Shown: in pieces, positions 42,093-52,082 of the stretch
How positions within the stretch are numbered: the first letter of the stretch is position 1
How the letters are laid out: the number at the start of each line of letters is the position of its first letter
Assembly (NCBI RefSeq): GCF_030056665.1
Contig: NZ_JASHIG010000027.1
Reading direction: 5' to 3' (one strand)
DNA: 64,000 nt
From: Flectobacillus roseus
Lineage (GTDB): Bacteria > Bacteroidota > Bacteroidia > Cytophagales > Spirosomataceae
Made by a program: the position numbers and the translations under genes
Notes under the pieces: generated by a model
The model's database searches: none
What the model was told of the DNA's origin: nothing
Seen by the model: only the letters and a program-made list of their open reading frames with translations

Positions 42093-42263
42093 ATGAAAAA
42101 TGAAGAAAAGATAAAGGCCAATCGAGGACTGGAGCCAGAGGATTATTACTTAAATGAACAGGGATTTATGGTATTTACGAAAGAATACCACCTGAAGCGG
42201 GGATATTGTTGTAAAAACGGTTGCAAACACTGCCCTTATGGTTTTAAGAGAAAGCCAATGTAA
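42093..42263 (+). CDS. DUF5522 small cysteine-rich protein
   Basis: 56 aa, MKNEEKIKANRG to FKRKPM. The second half has the DUF5522 pattern HLKRGYCCKNGCKHCPYG: four cysteines and one histidine that could bind a metal such as zinc. DUF5522 proteins are short and widespread in Bacteroidota, with no known function. It is isolated, ending in a region with a terminator (42377-42408). Confidence 0.8.
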   Translation: MKNEEKIKANRGLEPEDYYLNEQGFMVFTKEYHLKRGYCCKNGCKHCPYGFKRKPM

Positions 42264-42376
42264 ACGGAAACGATATATTCCTATTCAAAAAGAGTCACAC
42301 TTACATTTTGCAATTTAGCGCATGAGTGATTATTTCAAAAAAGTCGGTTGAAAAACTCATTTCGACCGCAGTTACT

Positions 42377-42408
42377 AGTTCAAGACTTAGTCTTGGACTT
42401 ATTTTTTT
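42377..42408 (+). terminator. Terminator downstream of the DUF5522 gene
   Basis: AGTTCAAGAC (42377-42386) pairs with GTCTTGGACT (42390-42399), one G-T pair, loop TTA, followed by ATTTTTTT. It lies 114 bases after the DUF5522 stop. Confidence 0.7.
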
Positions 42409-42484
42409 AAACAGTTTAAATCTGTGTCAACAAAGTTGAGTGACGAAGTCTAAATACCTGCATGCCCCTTACTTGTTGTGTCCA

Positions 42485-42559
42485 CTCATAAGGTTTACGG
42501 AGTATGCTAGAAAACGGAATGTATTTTCTAACGTACTCCGTAAAAATAGAGCCTATGAG
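42485..42559. repeat. Long stem-loop before the fadA end
   Basis: TTTACGGAGTA (42494-42504) pairs with TACTCCGTAAA (42534-42544) and TAGAAAA with TTTTCTA within, extended outside by CTCATAAGG with CCTATGAG; over 25 pairs with small bulges. It has no T-run. Confidence 0.55.
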
Positions 42560-42566
42560 AGTCAAG

Positions 42567-42601
42567 TTAATTTGATATTGACCACTCACTAGTCAAATTA
42601 A
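42567..42601. repeat. 9-bp inverted repeat next to the long stem-loop
   Basis: TTAATTTGA (42567-42575) pairs perfectly with TCAAATTAA (42593-42601). A third small hairpin, TGCCT/AGGCA, follows near 42638-42654. The rest of 42264-42725 shows no gene; only these hairpins are seen. Confidence 0.45.
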
Positions 42602-42725
42602 GTAATCGTGCAAAATAAGATTTAAAATGCCTAGGCAACAGGCACGAGGAAAAGAGTTTTAACATGTTTTTAATAACCAAAGACATGCTTTTTTCCAAAG
42701 CCCACCGCCGAAAGCCGATACCTGC

Positions 42726-43901
42726 TTACAAAAGCTCATAAATACCAGCCACACCTTGCCCACCACCAACACAAGCAGTCACCATACCATATTTCTGATT
42801 ACGACGACGCATTTCATTGAATAGCTGTACCGACAAGCGAGCACCTGTAGAACCTAATGCGTGTCCTAATGCAATAGCACCACCGTTTGGATTGAGTTTA
42901 TTTGGATCGATGTCTAAGGTACGAACAACAGCCAGCGCTTGAGCGGCAAAGGCTTCATTTAATTCGATTTGGTCAATGTCATTTAATGACAAACCAGCTT
43001 GCTTAAGGGCTTTTGGTACAGCAAATACAGGACCGATACCCATAATGCGTGGTTCACAACCTGCTGTGGCATACGACAGCATACGAGCAATAGGCTTTAG
43101 ATTTAACTCATTCACCATTTTTTCGGACATGACCATTACAAAAGCGGCGCCATCTGAAGTCTGAGATGAGTTACCTGCCGTAACAGAACCACCTGCGGCA
43201 AAAACAGGTTTGAGTTTGCCGAGTGCTTCTACACTGGTATCTGCACGAGGACCTTCGTCTTTGTTAAAGACAGATTCTTTTGTTTTCTTTTTACCTGAAT
43301 TCGCATCAAAATAAGTTTCTTTAATGGTAATAGGAACAATTTCAGGGTCAAATAAACCAGCCTGTTGAGCCGCAACGGCTTTTTGATGTGAAGCATAAGC
43401 AAATGCATCTTGATCTTCACGACTGATATTATATTGATTAGCTACTTGCTCGGCAGTAAGTCCCATACCGATGTAATAATCAGGCGTTTTCTGAGCAATA
43501 TCAAAGTTGAGAGCCGTTTTATAACCCATTACTGGTACCATTGACATAGACTCTACACCACCTGCAATAATACAATCAGCCATACCTGCTGAGATTTTAG
43601 CAGCAGCAATAGCGATAGCCTCAACACCCGAGCCACAATAGCGGTTGATTGTAAACCCAGAAACTTCTTTGGGCAATGACAATAGCGCTACATAACGCCC
43701 AATTTGCATCCCTTGTTCGGCCTCTGGTACGGCATTACCCACAATTACGTCATCTACACGGACTGGATCCAATTGTGGAAGGGTTGATAAAAGATGTTTG
43801 ATTACTTCTGCTCCTAGTTCGTCAGGACGAGTGAATCTAAGTGTACCTTTTGGGGCTTTTCCCACTGCTGTACGATAGCCCGCAACGATATATGCATTCA
43901 T
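42726..43901 (-). CDS. fadA: Acetyl-CoA acyltransferase (beta-oxidation thiolase)
   Basis: 391 aa. Cleaves 3-ketoacyl-CoA in the last step of fatty acid beta-oxidation. C89 in NRYCGSGVEAIA is the acyl-accepting cysteine; GHALGSTGAR gives the histidine and VTACVGGGQG the second cysteine. Follows fadB on the same strand after 339 bases and forms with it the usual beta-oxidation pair. Confidence 0.93.
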   Translation of the reverse strand: MNAYIVAGYRTAVGKAPKGTLRFTRPDELGAEVIKHLLSTLPQLDPVRVDDVIVGNAVPEAEQGMQIGRYVALLSLPKEVSGFTINRYCGSGVEAIAIAAAKISAGMADCIIAGGVESMSMVPVMGYKTALNFDIAQKTPDYYIGMGLTAEQVANQYNISREDQDAFAYASHQKAVAAQQAGLFDPEIVPITIKETYFDANSGKKKTKESVFNKDEGPRADTSVEALGKLKPVFAAGGSVTAGNSSQTSDGAAFVMVMSEKMVNELNLKPIARMLSYATAGCEPRIMGIGPVFAVPKALKQAGLSLNDIDQIELNEAFAAQALAVVRTLDIDPNKLNPNGGAIALGHALGSTGARLSVQLFNEMRRRNQKYGMVTACVGGGQGVAGIYELL

Positions 43902-44055
43902 GGTTTGATTCTGGATTTTGAATAAGAAAAATGAAAGCGAATAAGGACATGTTTAAATTTTAGAGGCTGTTAAAAATGATAAAGTTTGTATTTGCTTTTA
44001 CGAAATCCTGTTGTTTGAGCCGTAGGCGAGTTTAGGATTTCTTGACTTTCTTTTG

Positions 44056-44087
44056 TTACTTTTCTTGTGTCAAGACAAGAAAAGTAA
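44056..44087. repeat. Perfect 13-bp palindrome between fadB and fadA
   Basis: TTACTTTTCTTGT (44056-44068) pairs with ACAAGAAAAGTAA (44075-44087), 6-base loop. I believe a very similar palindrome recurs in other Bacteroidota genomes, so it may be a dispersed repeat. The gap 43902-44240 holds no gene. Confidence 0.5.
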
Positions 44088-44240
44088 GGAGTGTCGATAG
44101 GAAATTTTGTTTTTTCGGCAATTACAAAATAAAAATTTTAAACATACTCTAAGATGAACTAAGTATTAGTGCTGAATTATAAATGTAATTTTTTAATTAT
44201 CAAGAATTCACCACTCGCAATTCTACATTCATACTCCCTC

Positions 44241-46640
44241 TTAGTTTCTAAGCGGTTTTCCTCCATTAAGAAGGCTTTGGATACGCTCCAAAGTCTTGCG
44301 CTCACCCGATAGTGATAGGAATGCTTCACGCTCTAAGTCAAGGAGGTATTGTTCCGTAACATTTTGTGGATAACTCAAGTCTCCTCCGCAAATAGCATAA
44401 GCCAATTTGTTGGCAATCTTGGCATCGTGCTCAGAAATATACTTACCCATCAACATTGACGTAATACCTGCCTTGAATAAGGCGATACCTGCTTTTCCTT
44501 GAACCCTGATGTCGTTACGTTGCTTCGGTTGGGTATAGCCAGCTTCTGCTAACTCGATAGCGGCTTGCTTGGCATCAGCTATCAAACGACTGCGATTGAG
44601 TACAACCTCGTCGCCACGACGGAAATAGTTCATATCAAATGCTTCATAACCCGAAGTACTTACTTTGGCTGTTGCAATGTTCATGAAGGCTGATTGCAAA
44701 ATGTTGAGCTCTGGATCGCCTGCTTTGTAGAGGTCAGAACAGCGTAAGGCCATTTCTTTAGTACCGCCACCTGCAGGAATCAAACCTACACCTACTTCCA
44801 CAAGACCAATATAGGTTTCGGCTGCTGCTACCACACGGTCAGCGTGTAAAGTAATTTCACAACCACCACCAAGTGCAAGCGTATGAGGTGCGACTACAAC
44901 AGGAATCGACGAGTAACGAACACGCATCATGGTCTGCTGGAATTGCGCAATCATGAGGTTTACTTCGTCAAATTCTTGTTCTACAGCATACATGAATAGC
45001 ATTGCCAAATTGGCTCCTGCTGAGAATGCTTCAGTGCTATCGTTGCCAATTACCAAACCACGGAAATCCTTTTCTGCTAGATTGATTGCTTTGTGAACGC
45101 CTTCGATAACTCCTGCGCCAAACGTATTCATTTTTGAACGGAACTCTAAACCAAGGATTCCATCGCCTAAATCGTAGATATGACTTTCGCCGTTTTTCCA
45201 AACGATACCATCTGATAGGTTTTCAAGAATGATAAATGACTCTGTGCCAGGAATGAGTTTGTAGCTTTTGCTAGGAATGTCGTAATAAAGGCGTTTTCCA
45301 CCCTCTTTTTTATAGAATGAGCTTGCGCCACTTTCAATCATCTCATGAACCCATGAGGCAGGTTTCATACCTTCGGCTTTCATGAGTTCTAAGCCTTTTT
45401 GTAGACCTAAAGCGTCCCACGTTTCGAAAATGCCCATTTCCCAACCAAAACCTGCGCAAATAGCAGCATCGATACGATATAACTCATCAGCGATTTCTGG
45501 AATGCGATAGGTAACATATCTGAAACCATCCAAAATGGTTTTACGATAAAACTCTCCAGCTTTGCCTTTGTCTGCCAACAATACAGCAAAACGGTCTTTC
45601 AAGGCTAAAGATTTTGTTTTTTCGAAAACATCAAATTTTACCTTCTGAGAAGGTTCGTATTCAAAAGTTTGAAGGTTTAAAGCCAAAATTTCTGACTTAC
45701 CACCAGCACCTTTAATTTTCTTATAAAAACCTTGACCCGTTTTGTCACCCAACCATTTGTTTTCTTGAAGCTTTTTAATCATTTCTGGTAAAACAAAAGC
45801 ATCTCTTGACTCATCATGCGTGAGTGCCGCATATAGGTTGTTTGAAACATTGATTGTAGTATCTAAACCTACTAAATCGGACAAACGGAAAGTACCTGAT
45901 TTGGGACGACCTACGACTACCGAAGTTAGTTTGTCTACTTCCTCAACTGTCAAGCCCATTTCTGCCACTACTTGCATGGTTTTCATCATGCTATAAACAC
46001 CAACACGGTTGGCAATAAAGGCAGGGGTATCTTTACACAATACGGTAGTTTTTCCTAAAAATCTATCACCATAATGCATCAAGAAATCCACAACGCTACT
46101 ATCAGTCTGCGGTGTAGGGATTACTTCCAATAGTTTCAAATAGCGCGGAGGATTAAAGAAATGTGTTCCGCAAAAATGTTTTTGGAAATCATCAGAGCGA
46201 CCTTCTGCCATCAAATGAATCGGAATACCCGATGTATTTGAAGTAATCAAAGTGCCTGGCTTACGAAGAGCATCTACCTTTTCGAATAGACTCTTTTTAA
46301 TGGCTAAGTTTTCTACAATGACCTCAATCACCCAATCATAATTCTTGATTTCGGAGAGATTATCATCGAAGTTGCCAAGTTTGACACGGTTAGCAAATGC
46401 CGTAGAATAGAGTGCGGCAGGATTAGCTTTGAGCGTATTCTGAAATGCCTCGTTGACAATACGATTACGTACCGCAGGCGATTCTAAAGTAAGACCTTTC
46501 GCTTTTTCAGCATCGTTGGGTTCACGAGGAACGATGTCTAACAAGAGCACCTCGCATCCAATATTGGCAAAGTGGCAGGCAATACGGCTTCCCATGATGC
46601 CTGACCCTAACACAGCTACTTTCTTGATTGAACGGTTCAT
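44241..46640 (-). CDS. fadB: 3-hydroxyacyl-CoA dehydrogenase/enoyl-CoA hydratase
   Basis: 799 aa, two-domain beta-oxidation enzyme. N-terminal dehydrogenase part: VAVLGSGIMGSRIACHFANIG (NAD site, residues about 8-28), GTHFFNPPRYLKLLEVIP, FIANRVGVYSM; C-terminal hydratase (crotonase) part: LALGGGCEITLHADRVVAAAETYIGLVEVGVGLIPAGGGTKEM. The order dehydrogenase then hydratase is that of the FadN/FadB-like proteins of this phylum and of Bacillus FadN, opposite to E. coli FadB. Stands upstream of fadA. No promoter with the consensus is clear in 46641-47047, which holds nothing else. Confidence 0.93.
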   Translation of the reverse strand: MNRSIKKVAVLGSGIMGSRIACHFANIGCEVLLLDIVPREPNDAEKAKGLTLESPAVRNRIVNEAFQNTLKANPAALYSTAFANRVKLGNFDDNLSEIKNYDWVIEVIVENLAIKKSLFEKVDALRKPGTLITSNTSGIPIHLMAEGRSDDFQKHFCGTHFFNPPRYLKLLEVIPTPQTDSSVVDFLMHYGDRFLGKTTVLCKDTPAFIANRVGVYSMMKTMQVVAEMGLTVEEVDKLTSVVVGRPKSGTFRLSDLVGLDTTINVSNNLYAALTHDESRDAFVLPEMIKKLQENKWLGDKTGQGFYKKIKGAGGKSEILALNLQTFEYEPSQKVKFDVFEKTKSLALKDRFAVLLADKGKAGEFYRKTILDGFRYVTYRIPEIADELYRIDAAICAGFGWEMGIFETWDALGLQKGLELMKAEGMKPASWVHEMIESGASSFYKKEGGKRLYYDIPSKSYKLIPGTESFIILENLSDGIVWKNGESHIYDLGDGILGLEFRSKMNTFGAGVIEGVHKAINLAEKDFRGLVIGNDSTEAFSAGANLAMLFMYAVEQEFDEVNLMIAQFQQTMMRVRYSSIPVVVAPHTLALGGGCEITLHADRVVAAAETYIGLVEVGVGLIPAGGGTKEMALRCSDLYKAGDPELNILQSAFMNIATAKVSTSGYEAFDMNYFRRGDEVVLNRSRLIADAKQAAIELAEAGYTQPKQRNDIRVQGKAGIALFKAGITSMLMGKYISEHDAKIANKLAYAICGGDLSYPQNVTEQYLLDLEREAFLSLSGERKTLERIQSLLNGGKPLRN

Positions 46641-47047
46641 TGTAATATGTTTATGAGATTTTGATTCGATAGGTAAAGTTAAAGAAAAATAAAATTGTTA
46701 TGCAAGCATACTATTTTATTTTTTTCTTTGAATTGTTATATTTTTATAAAAAAGGCTTTGAATGGATCAGAAAGCTTCAGGAATTCACTGTGAAAAATAG
46801 AATACAGAAGAGCAGAATAGGATATCATCTTACAGTAGCCACAGAACTTTGTCCCTATTCTATTTGACTTTATGGATAATTTATAGCGATGATGTAAAAA
46901 TATTGTAGAGAATCAAGCATTTGGGCATAGGTTTTGCGACATATTTTGCGGTTGTTATTTTTTGATAGGCCATTCAGAATAAAGCTTCAAAATACCAGAG
47001 CTAACAGTTATCATTCATCTTTCCCACTTAACCCAAGACTATTGTAT

Positions 47048-48646
47048 ATGAAGTTGAACCTTTTTAGTCGTTTGCTCAATACGCCCAAATTGCCCATGAT
47101 TTTATTTGTGGTTTACTTCATTAGCGGGCTTTTAATTTACAAAGATTATGGCGTTTCCTATGATGAAGGAACAGAGCGTCATATTGGGATTATGAATATT
47201 ATTCATGTAGCTCGACAATTGGCACCGGGTATGGCATCGAAGGTGATTCCACCTGATTTGAAAAATGCGCCTGACATGGAGCATTATCGAGATAGAGATC
47301 ATGGAGCGCTATTTGCCTTGCCAATGGTGGTGTTGGAAAAAGGATTGGGTATCGATGACGAATTGGGCGTATATCGGCTTTGGCATTTATCGACTTTTTT
47401 GATTTTTGCACTATCTATTATTTTCTTGTACAAACTTCTTTCTGAAAGATTCCAAAAGCAATATATCAGTCTGTTGGGATGCTTTATTTATATATTTTCG
47501 CCCCGTTTTTTCGCAGAATCATTTTATAACCCTAAAGATTTACCTTTGTTATCACTCTTTGTAATAGCAGGTTATTTAGGTTTCAAGATTTTAAAAGGCG
47601 CTAATTATAAGTATGCCATTGGTCTAGGGTTGGTTATGGGGTTGGCTACGGCATTGCGCATTGTAGGAATTTTTCTTCCATTGATTTTTGGAGGGGCATT
47701 GGTCTTAAAACATTTCTTTACGCAAGAAAAAGACTTAATCCAGAAGCTCAAAATGTTGGCAATCATGATTGTCGTGTATTTGCTGACATTTTACATTGCG
47801 TTCCCATATTTGTGGACAGATCCTATTGGGCACTTTATTGAGGTATTCGAGAACTTGAGTAAGTATCCCTTGAATGCGCCAGTATTGTTTGAAGGACAAT
47901 ATTACATAGCTCCTGATTTACCTCGTTATTATGCCTTGACATGGATTTTGATTACCACACCTATCCCTTTTCTTTTGTTGACCTTAGTGGGTGTGATTGC
48001 GACCCTGAAGCAATGGATAACAGAATATAATAAGCCGATTACGTATATCAATTTGTTTTTTCTGGGGCTTTTTGTCGGACCTATTCTAAGTGTGGTCGTA
48101 TTAGATTCTACCTTGTATGATGGTTGGCGACATTTGTATTTTACGTGTGCGGGGTTTGTGTATCTTGCCACATTGGGAATTGTTACGATTGAAGACTTTT
48201 TGAAGGGATGGAAGCCTGCTGTAGCAGGAGGCTTTATCGGTTTGAATGTATTGGTAGTGGTATATCTACTTGCTTGGATTGTGAAAAATCACCCCTATCA
48301 AAATGTTTATTTTAATGTATTGGCAGGAAATCGTGTCGACAAAAAATTTGAGATGGATTATTGGGGAACTTCCTACAAACAAGCATTGGACTATTTGAAA
48401 ACACACAGTCAGAAAGGAGCTAAAGTCAAAATTAATGGAAATATTTGCGCTTCTTATAATCTAGGAAAAAATGAAAAAGAGGTGCTAAAATTTGTGAGTG
48501 ACATTAACCAAGCAGACTATTTTATTACAGAATATCGTCATTTCAATTTTAACCCAGATTTTTCAGCTTATCAAGTACCTTCAAAAGAAGTATTTAACGT
48601 GGAAGTGGATGGGAATAAAGTGATTAGTATTTATAGTTTGAAATAA
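47048..48646 (+). CDS. Membrane glycosyltransferase (GT39/ArnT-like)
   Basis: 532 aa when started at the ATG at 47048 (MKLNLFSRLL); the longer frame from 46934 adds 38 unlikely residues. About 10-12 membrane segments; the first periplasmic loop has YDEGTERH, a typical DE motif of GT-C enzymes, and the catalytic region DPIGHFIEVFENLSKYP. Transfers a sugar from a lipid carrier; its acceptor is unknown. A C-terminal soluble part follows. Confidence 0.75.
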   Translation: MKLNLFSRLLNTPKLPMILFVVYFISGLLIYKDYGVSYDEGTERHIGIMNIIHVARQLAPGMASKVIPPDLKNAPDMEHYRDRDHGALFALPMVVLEKGLGIDDELGVYRLWHLSTFLIFALSIIFLYKLLSERFQKQYISLLGCFIYIFSPRFFAESFYNPKDLPLLSLFVIAGYLGFKILKGANYKYAIGLGLVMGLATALRIVGIFLPLIFGGALVLKHFFTQEKDLIQKLKMLAIMIVVYLLTFYIAFPYLWTDPIGHFIEVFENLSKYPLNAPVLFEGQYYIAPDLPRYYALTWILITTPIPFLLLTLVGVIATLKQWITEYNKPITYINLFFLGLFVGPILSVVVLDSTLYDGWRHLYFTCAGFVYLATLGIVTIEDFLKGWKPAVAGGFIGLNVLVVVYLLAWIVKNHPYQNVYFNVLAGNRVDKKFEMDYWGTSYKQALDYLKTHSQKGAKVKINGNICASYNLGKNEKEVLKFVSDINQADYFITEYRHFNFNPDFSAYQVPSKEVFNVEVDGNKVISIYSLK

Positions 48647-48712
48647 ACCACCATTATTATTACTCAAACACATGAGTCGTACCAAATTTAGTTATTATTA
48701 TTCTAGCAGTAG

Positions 48713-48731
48713 AGACGCAATGATTGCGTCT
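48713..48731. repeat. Small perfect palindrome after the GT39 gene
   Basis: AGACGCAA (48713-48720) pairs with TTGCGTCT (48724-48731), loop TGA. No T-run. It sits before the stronger terminator at 48764-48801. Confidence 0.4.
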
Positions 48732-48763
48732 TAAGCCGAGTTATATCCAGCATGGTAGTATCA

Positions 48764-48801
48764 AAAAAAGCGGTCGAAAATTGTTTTTCGACCGCTTTTT
48801 T
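48764..48801. terminator. Bidirectional terminator between two glycosyltransferases
   Basis: AAAAAAGCGGTCGAAAA (48764-48780) pairs exactly with TTTTCGACCGCTTTTTT (48785-48801) around TTGT: 17 perfect pairs. Serves the convergent GT39 and GT2 genes. Confidence 0.88.
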
Positions 48802-48837
48802 GATGGATAGTGGGAGGATGCCCCAAATGCCTTTTTA

Positions 48838-49788
48838 TTAAAAATTTACTTTTTCGTAAATAATATATTCTGGTCTGTTTTTGATTTCCTCAAACATATT
48901 ACCCAAATATTCACCTAAAACACCTATCGTAAGCAATTGAACACCTCCAAAGAAAATAACGGCAATCACCGTTGATGCCCAACCTGGCACTAAGGTCTCT
49001 GGTCTGAAAATAAGTCCTGTGAGTACCCAAACTCCCAATGCCAACCCAACAATCAAGCTAAGACTTCCTAAGCCCAGAGCAAGTTTGAGAGGTTTTTTAC
49101 TAAAGTACAACAAGCTCGTAGAGGCAAACTTGAGCATTTTAGAAAGAGGGTATTTCGTTTCTCCAGCAAATCTTTCTTCACGCACGTACATGATAGGTAC
49201 TTGCTTGAAACCAATCCATGAAATTAGCCCTCGAATATATTTGTTCTTTTCAGGAAAAGCTTTGAATGCTTCGATAACATGCTTATCGATTAATCTAAAA
49301 TCTCCAGTATCTACAGGTAAAGGTGTGTCTGATAGAAAATTGATGGTACGGTAGAACATACGTGCCGTAATTTTTTTGAAGAATGTTTCTCCTTTACGTT
49401 TTTCACGCATCCCATACACTACGTTGGCATTTTGTTCAAGATGCATTTTTATCATATCTGGAAATAACTCTGGTGGGTCTTGCAAATCGGCGTCAATAAT
49501 AATAGCTACGTCACCATTACAAGCTTGGATCCCTGCAGTTACGGCAGGCTGGTGCCCAAAGTTTCGAGAAAAACCAATGATTTTGACATTAGCGTCTTTT
49601 TGAGCAATTTCTTTCAGAATAGATAACGTGCGGTCACGACTGCCATCGTTGATAAAAATGATTTCATAGCCCTTAGTTCCAAAAGATTGCATGGTTTTAG
49701 ACACTCTTTCGTAAGTGTACATAATTACCTGCTCCTCATTGAAACAAGGAATGATAATCGAAACAGTAAGGTCGTAATGTTCAGACAT
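48838..49788 (-). CDS. Glycosyltransferase family 2 (DPM1/GtrB-like)
   Basis: 316 aa. GT2 domain: VSIIIPCFNEEQVI, IIDADLQDPPELFPDMI (DXD region), AGETKYPLSKM; then two C-terminal membrane segments (about 235-255 and 268-288) as in bactoprenol glucosyltransferases. Transfers a sugar from a nucleotide sugar to polyprenyl phosphate; it could supply the membrane GT of the neighbouring gene, though the two are convergent, not an operon. Confidence 0.9.
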   Translation of the reverse strand: MSEHYDLTVSIIIPCFNEEQVIMYTYERVSKTMQSFGTKGYEIIFINDGSRDRTLSILKEIAQKDANVKIIGFSRNFGHQPAVTAGIQACNGDVAIIIDADLQDPPELFPDMIKMHLEQNANVVYGMREKRKGETFFKKITARMFYRTINFLSDTPLPVDTGDFRLIDKHVIEAFKAFPEKNKYIRGLISWIGFKQVPIMYVREERFAGETKYPLSKMLKFASTSLLYFSKKPLKLALGLGSLSLIVGLALGVWVLTGLIFRPETLVPGWASTVIAVIFFGGVQLLTIGVLGEYLGNMFEEIKNRPEYIIYEKVNF

Positions 49789-49987
49789 AAATCTTTAAAG
49801 TTCAAGTTGTGTGATAGGTAAAATACAGGGTAATGCTTTTGTTTTGCATAGTTACGCTTTTGAGTTGTGACGAAGAGTCTAAAGCATAAAGCAGGTAAAA
49901 TTCGCTTTGTCCGCTTACTGAAGTTTTCAATAAATGTACAAGAAAGAGGAGAATTAACCCATGCAAATAATGTGAAAATGGATAAAA

Positions 49988-50845
49988 TTAAACGTTATTT
50001 TTTCTTCCTTTTATAAACCGTTCTCTCCCAAACATATCCTTGATGATTTCTATCTCAGTGAATCCTTTTTCTTCAAAAACCTGTGCTGTTTCCTTTCCTA
50101 GGTATTGGTTGATTTCTACCATAAAAAAACCATTGTTTACCAAATTCAAAAAAGCATAATTGGCAATGGCTTTGTAAAAAACCAAAGGATTGTCATTTTC
50201 TACAAAAAGAGCCAAATGTGGCTCGTAATCAAGTACATTAGCTTCCATCTCATCTTTTTCTCGATGCGTTACATACGGAGGGTTGCTAACAATTATGTCA
50301 AAAAGCTTATCTGATTGCTCAAATTGATAAGCCAAAATATCCTTATGAATAAATTGAACACCTGCTTGGTGGCGCTCATTATTTTGCTTGGCAATACTCA
50401 ATGCTTCTTCCGAAATATCATAAGCAATAACAGCGCCATTTTGTATTTCGCAAGCAATAGTAATAGCAATACATCCTGTACCAGTACCAATATCCAACAC
50501 AGATGCGGTATGTCCTAAACTTTTGGCAAAAGAAACAATAGGTTCGATTAGCTCCTCGGTCTCGGGACGAGGAATAAGTGTGGATGGACTAACATGAAAA
50601 AGTCTTCCGTAAAAATCTCCTACGCCTAATACATACTGTATGGGCTCGAAGGATTTGATACGTGCCACAAGCGGTGCAAAATCTATATTAACTTCTATAG
50701 GTTTGTCAATCAGAATGTCTGTTTTTGAAAGACCCACAAGCGTATCAAGCAAAAGATAGACCATGCTTTTTGCTTCGTTTTCTGAGTAAACTGCCGTAAT
50801 TTCGGCTACCAAATCCGCAAATAGTTGCTTGGAGGATTGAATCAT
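49988..50845 (-). CDS. prmC: Peptide chain release factor N5-glutamine methyltransferase
   Basis: 285 aa. Methylates the GGQ glutamine of release factors RF1/RF2. SAM-binding VLDIGTGTGCIAITIACEI and the catalytic NPPYV with N188; the N-terminal helical domain is present. Normally next to prfA, which is not here. Confidence 0.93.
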   Translation of the reverse strand: MIQSSKQLFADLVAEITAVYSENEAKSMVYLLLDTLVGLSKTDILIDKPIEVNIDFAPLVARIKSFEPIQYVLGVGDFYGRLFHVSPSTLIPRPETEELIEPIVSFAKSLGHTASVLDIGTGTGCIAITIACEIQNGAVIAYDISEEALSIAKQNNERHQAGVQFIHKDILAYQFEQSDKLFDIIVSNPPYVTHREKDEMEANVLDYEPHLALFVENDNPLVFYKAIANYAFLNLVNNGFFMVEINQYLGKETAQVFEEKGFTEIEIIKDMFGRERFIKGRKNNV

Positions 50846-51019
50846 GGAAAATAGTATGTTTTGAGCTATGAGGTACTCGTTTTAGCTTTGTGCAAAGGTG
50901 TTTTGTTGTAAGCATGTGCAAAAAAAACAAGAGCTATTGAGAAAAATAAAGTGGCTTAGCCTTTGTACCTATGTTTAAATATGCTTCATTTTTATTGATG
51001 AATATACAAAATTACAGAA

Positions 51020-52078
51020 ATGTCGAAGAATAATCATGTTTTGAACGACGCTCAAATAAAAGCCTTTATGCAACGAGCGCTCGATCTAGCCCAATTGGGA
51101 GCAGGAAATGTATCTCCGAACCCCATGGTAGGATGCGTAATTGTACATCAAGGAAAAATAATAGGGGAAGGTTGGCATCAACGTTATGGGCATTGGCATG
51201 CCGAGGTGAATGCGGTAGCAGATGTAAAAGATCAAAGCCTTTTGCCCGAATCAGAGGTTTTTGTGACGCTTGAACCTTGTTCGCATTTTGGCAAAACACC
51301 TCCTTGCGCTGATTTGTTAGTGAAACATCAGGTTCGTAGAGTATATATCTGTAACGATGACCCCAATCCCTTAGTAGCAGGAAAAGGTATCCAAAAATTG
51401 AGAGATGCAGGAATTGAAGTCATATCGGGTATTTTAGAAGAAAAAGGACGTGTATTGAATCGACGTTTTTTTACCTTTTTTGAAAAAAAACGACCTTATA
51501 TTATCCTTAAATGGGCGGAGTCGACTGATGGTAAAATAGCCTTACCCGATTTCCAAGCGGTTCAAATTTCTAATGCATTATCCAGACGTTGGACACACCG
51601 ATTGCGCTCGGAGGAGGATGCCATTATGGTGGGCACACGAACGGCACAATACGATAACCCTTCGCTGAATACACGTTTTTGGACTGGTAAAAATCCGATA
51701 AGAGTGTTGATTGATAAACATTTACAAGTGGCGGAGGATTCGGCTATTTATGCAGGAGCAACGCCTACAATTTGCTATAATTCCATCAAGTCCGAACAGA
51801 AAGGGCATATTTCCTATGTCCAAATGAATTCTGAAAACTCTTGGCTTCCGATGATTTTAGATGATTTGTACCAACGAAAAATCCAGTCGGTCATCGTTGA
51901 AGGAGGCACAGCCTTGTTACAGTCTTGTATTGATTCTCATTTGTGGGACGAAGCGTATCGTTGGATAAGTCCGCAAGCGATAGGAGAGGGCATCGCAGCA
52001 CCAATACTAACAGAAGGCTTGGTTGATAGAAAAGAAATAGGTGATAATAGTTTGTGGAGATATTCGATTGAACAATAA
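51020..52078 (+). CDS. ribD: Riboflavin biosynthesis deaminase/reductase
   Basis: 352 aa. N-terminal zinc deaminase: HWHAEVNAV (H60, E62) and PCSHFGKTPPCAD; C-terminal reductase: RPYIILKWAESTDGKIA, RLRSEEDAIMVGTRTA, SVIVEGGTALLQS. Catalyses two steps of riboflavin synthesis. Divergent from prmC. Confidence 0.93.
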   Translation: MSKNNHVLNDAQIKAFMQRALDLAQLGAGNVSPNPMVGCVIVHQGKIIGEGWHQRYGHWHAEVNAVADVKDQSLLPESEVFVTLEPCSHFGKTPPCADLLVKHQVRRVYICNDDPNPLVAGKGIQKLRDAGIEVISGILEEKGRVLNRRFFTFFEKKRPYIILKWAESTDGKIALPDFQAVQISNALSRRWTHRLRSEEDAIMVGTRTAQYDNPSLNTRFWTGKNPIRVLIDKHLQVAEDSAIYAGATPTICYNSIKSEQKGHISYVQMNSENSWLPMILDDLYQRKIQSVIVEGGTALLQSCIDSHLWDEAYRWISPQAIGEGIAAPILTEGLVDRKEIGDNSLWRYSIEQ

Positions 52079-52082
52079 AATT

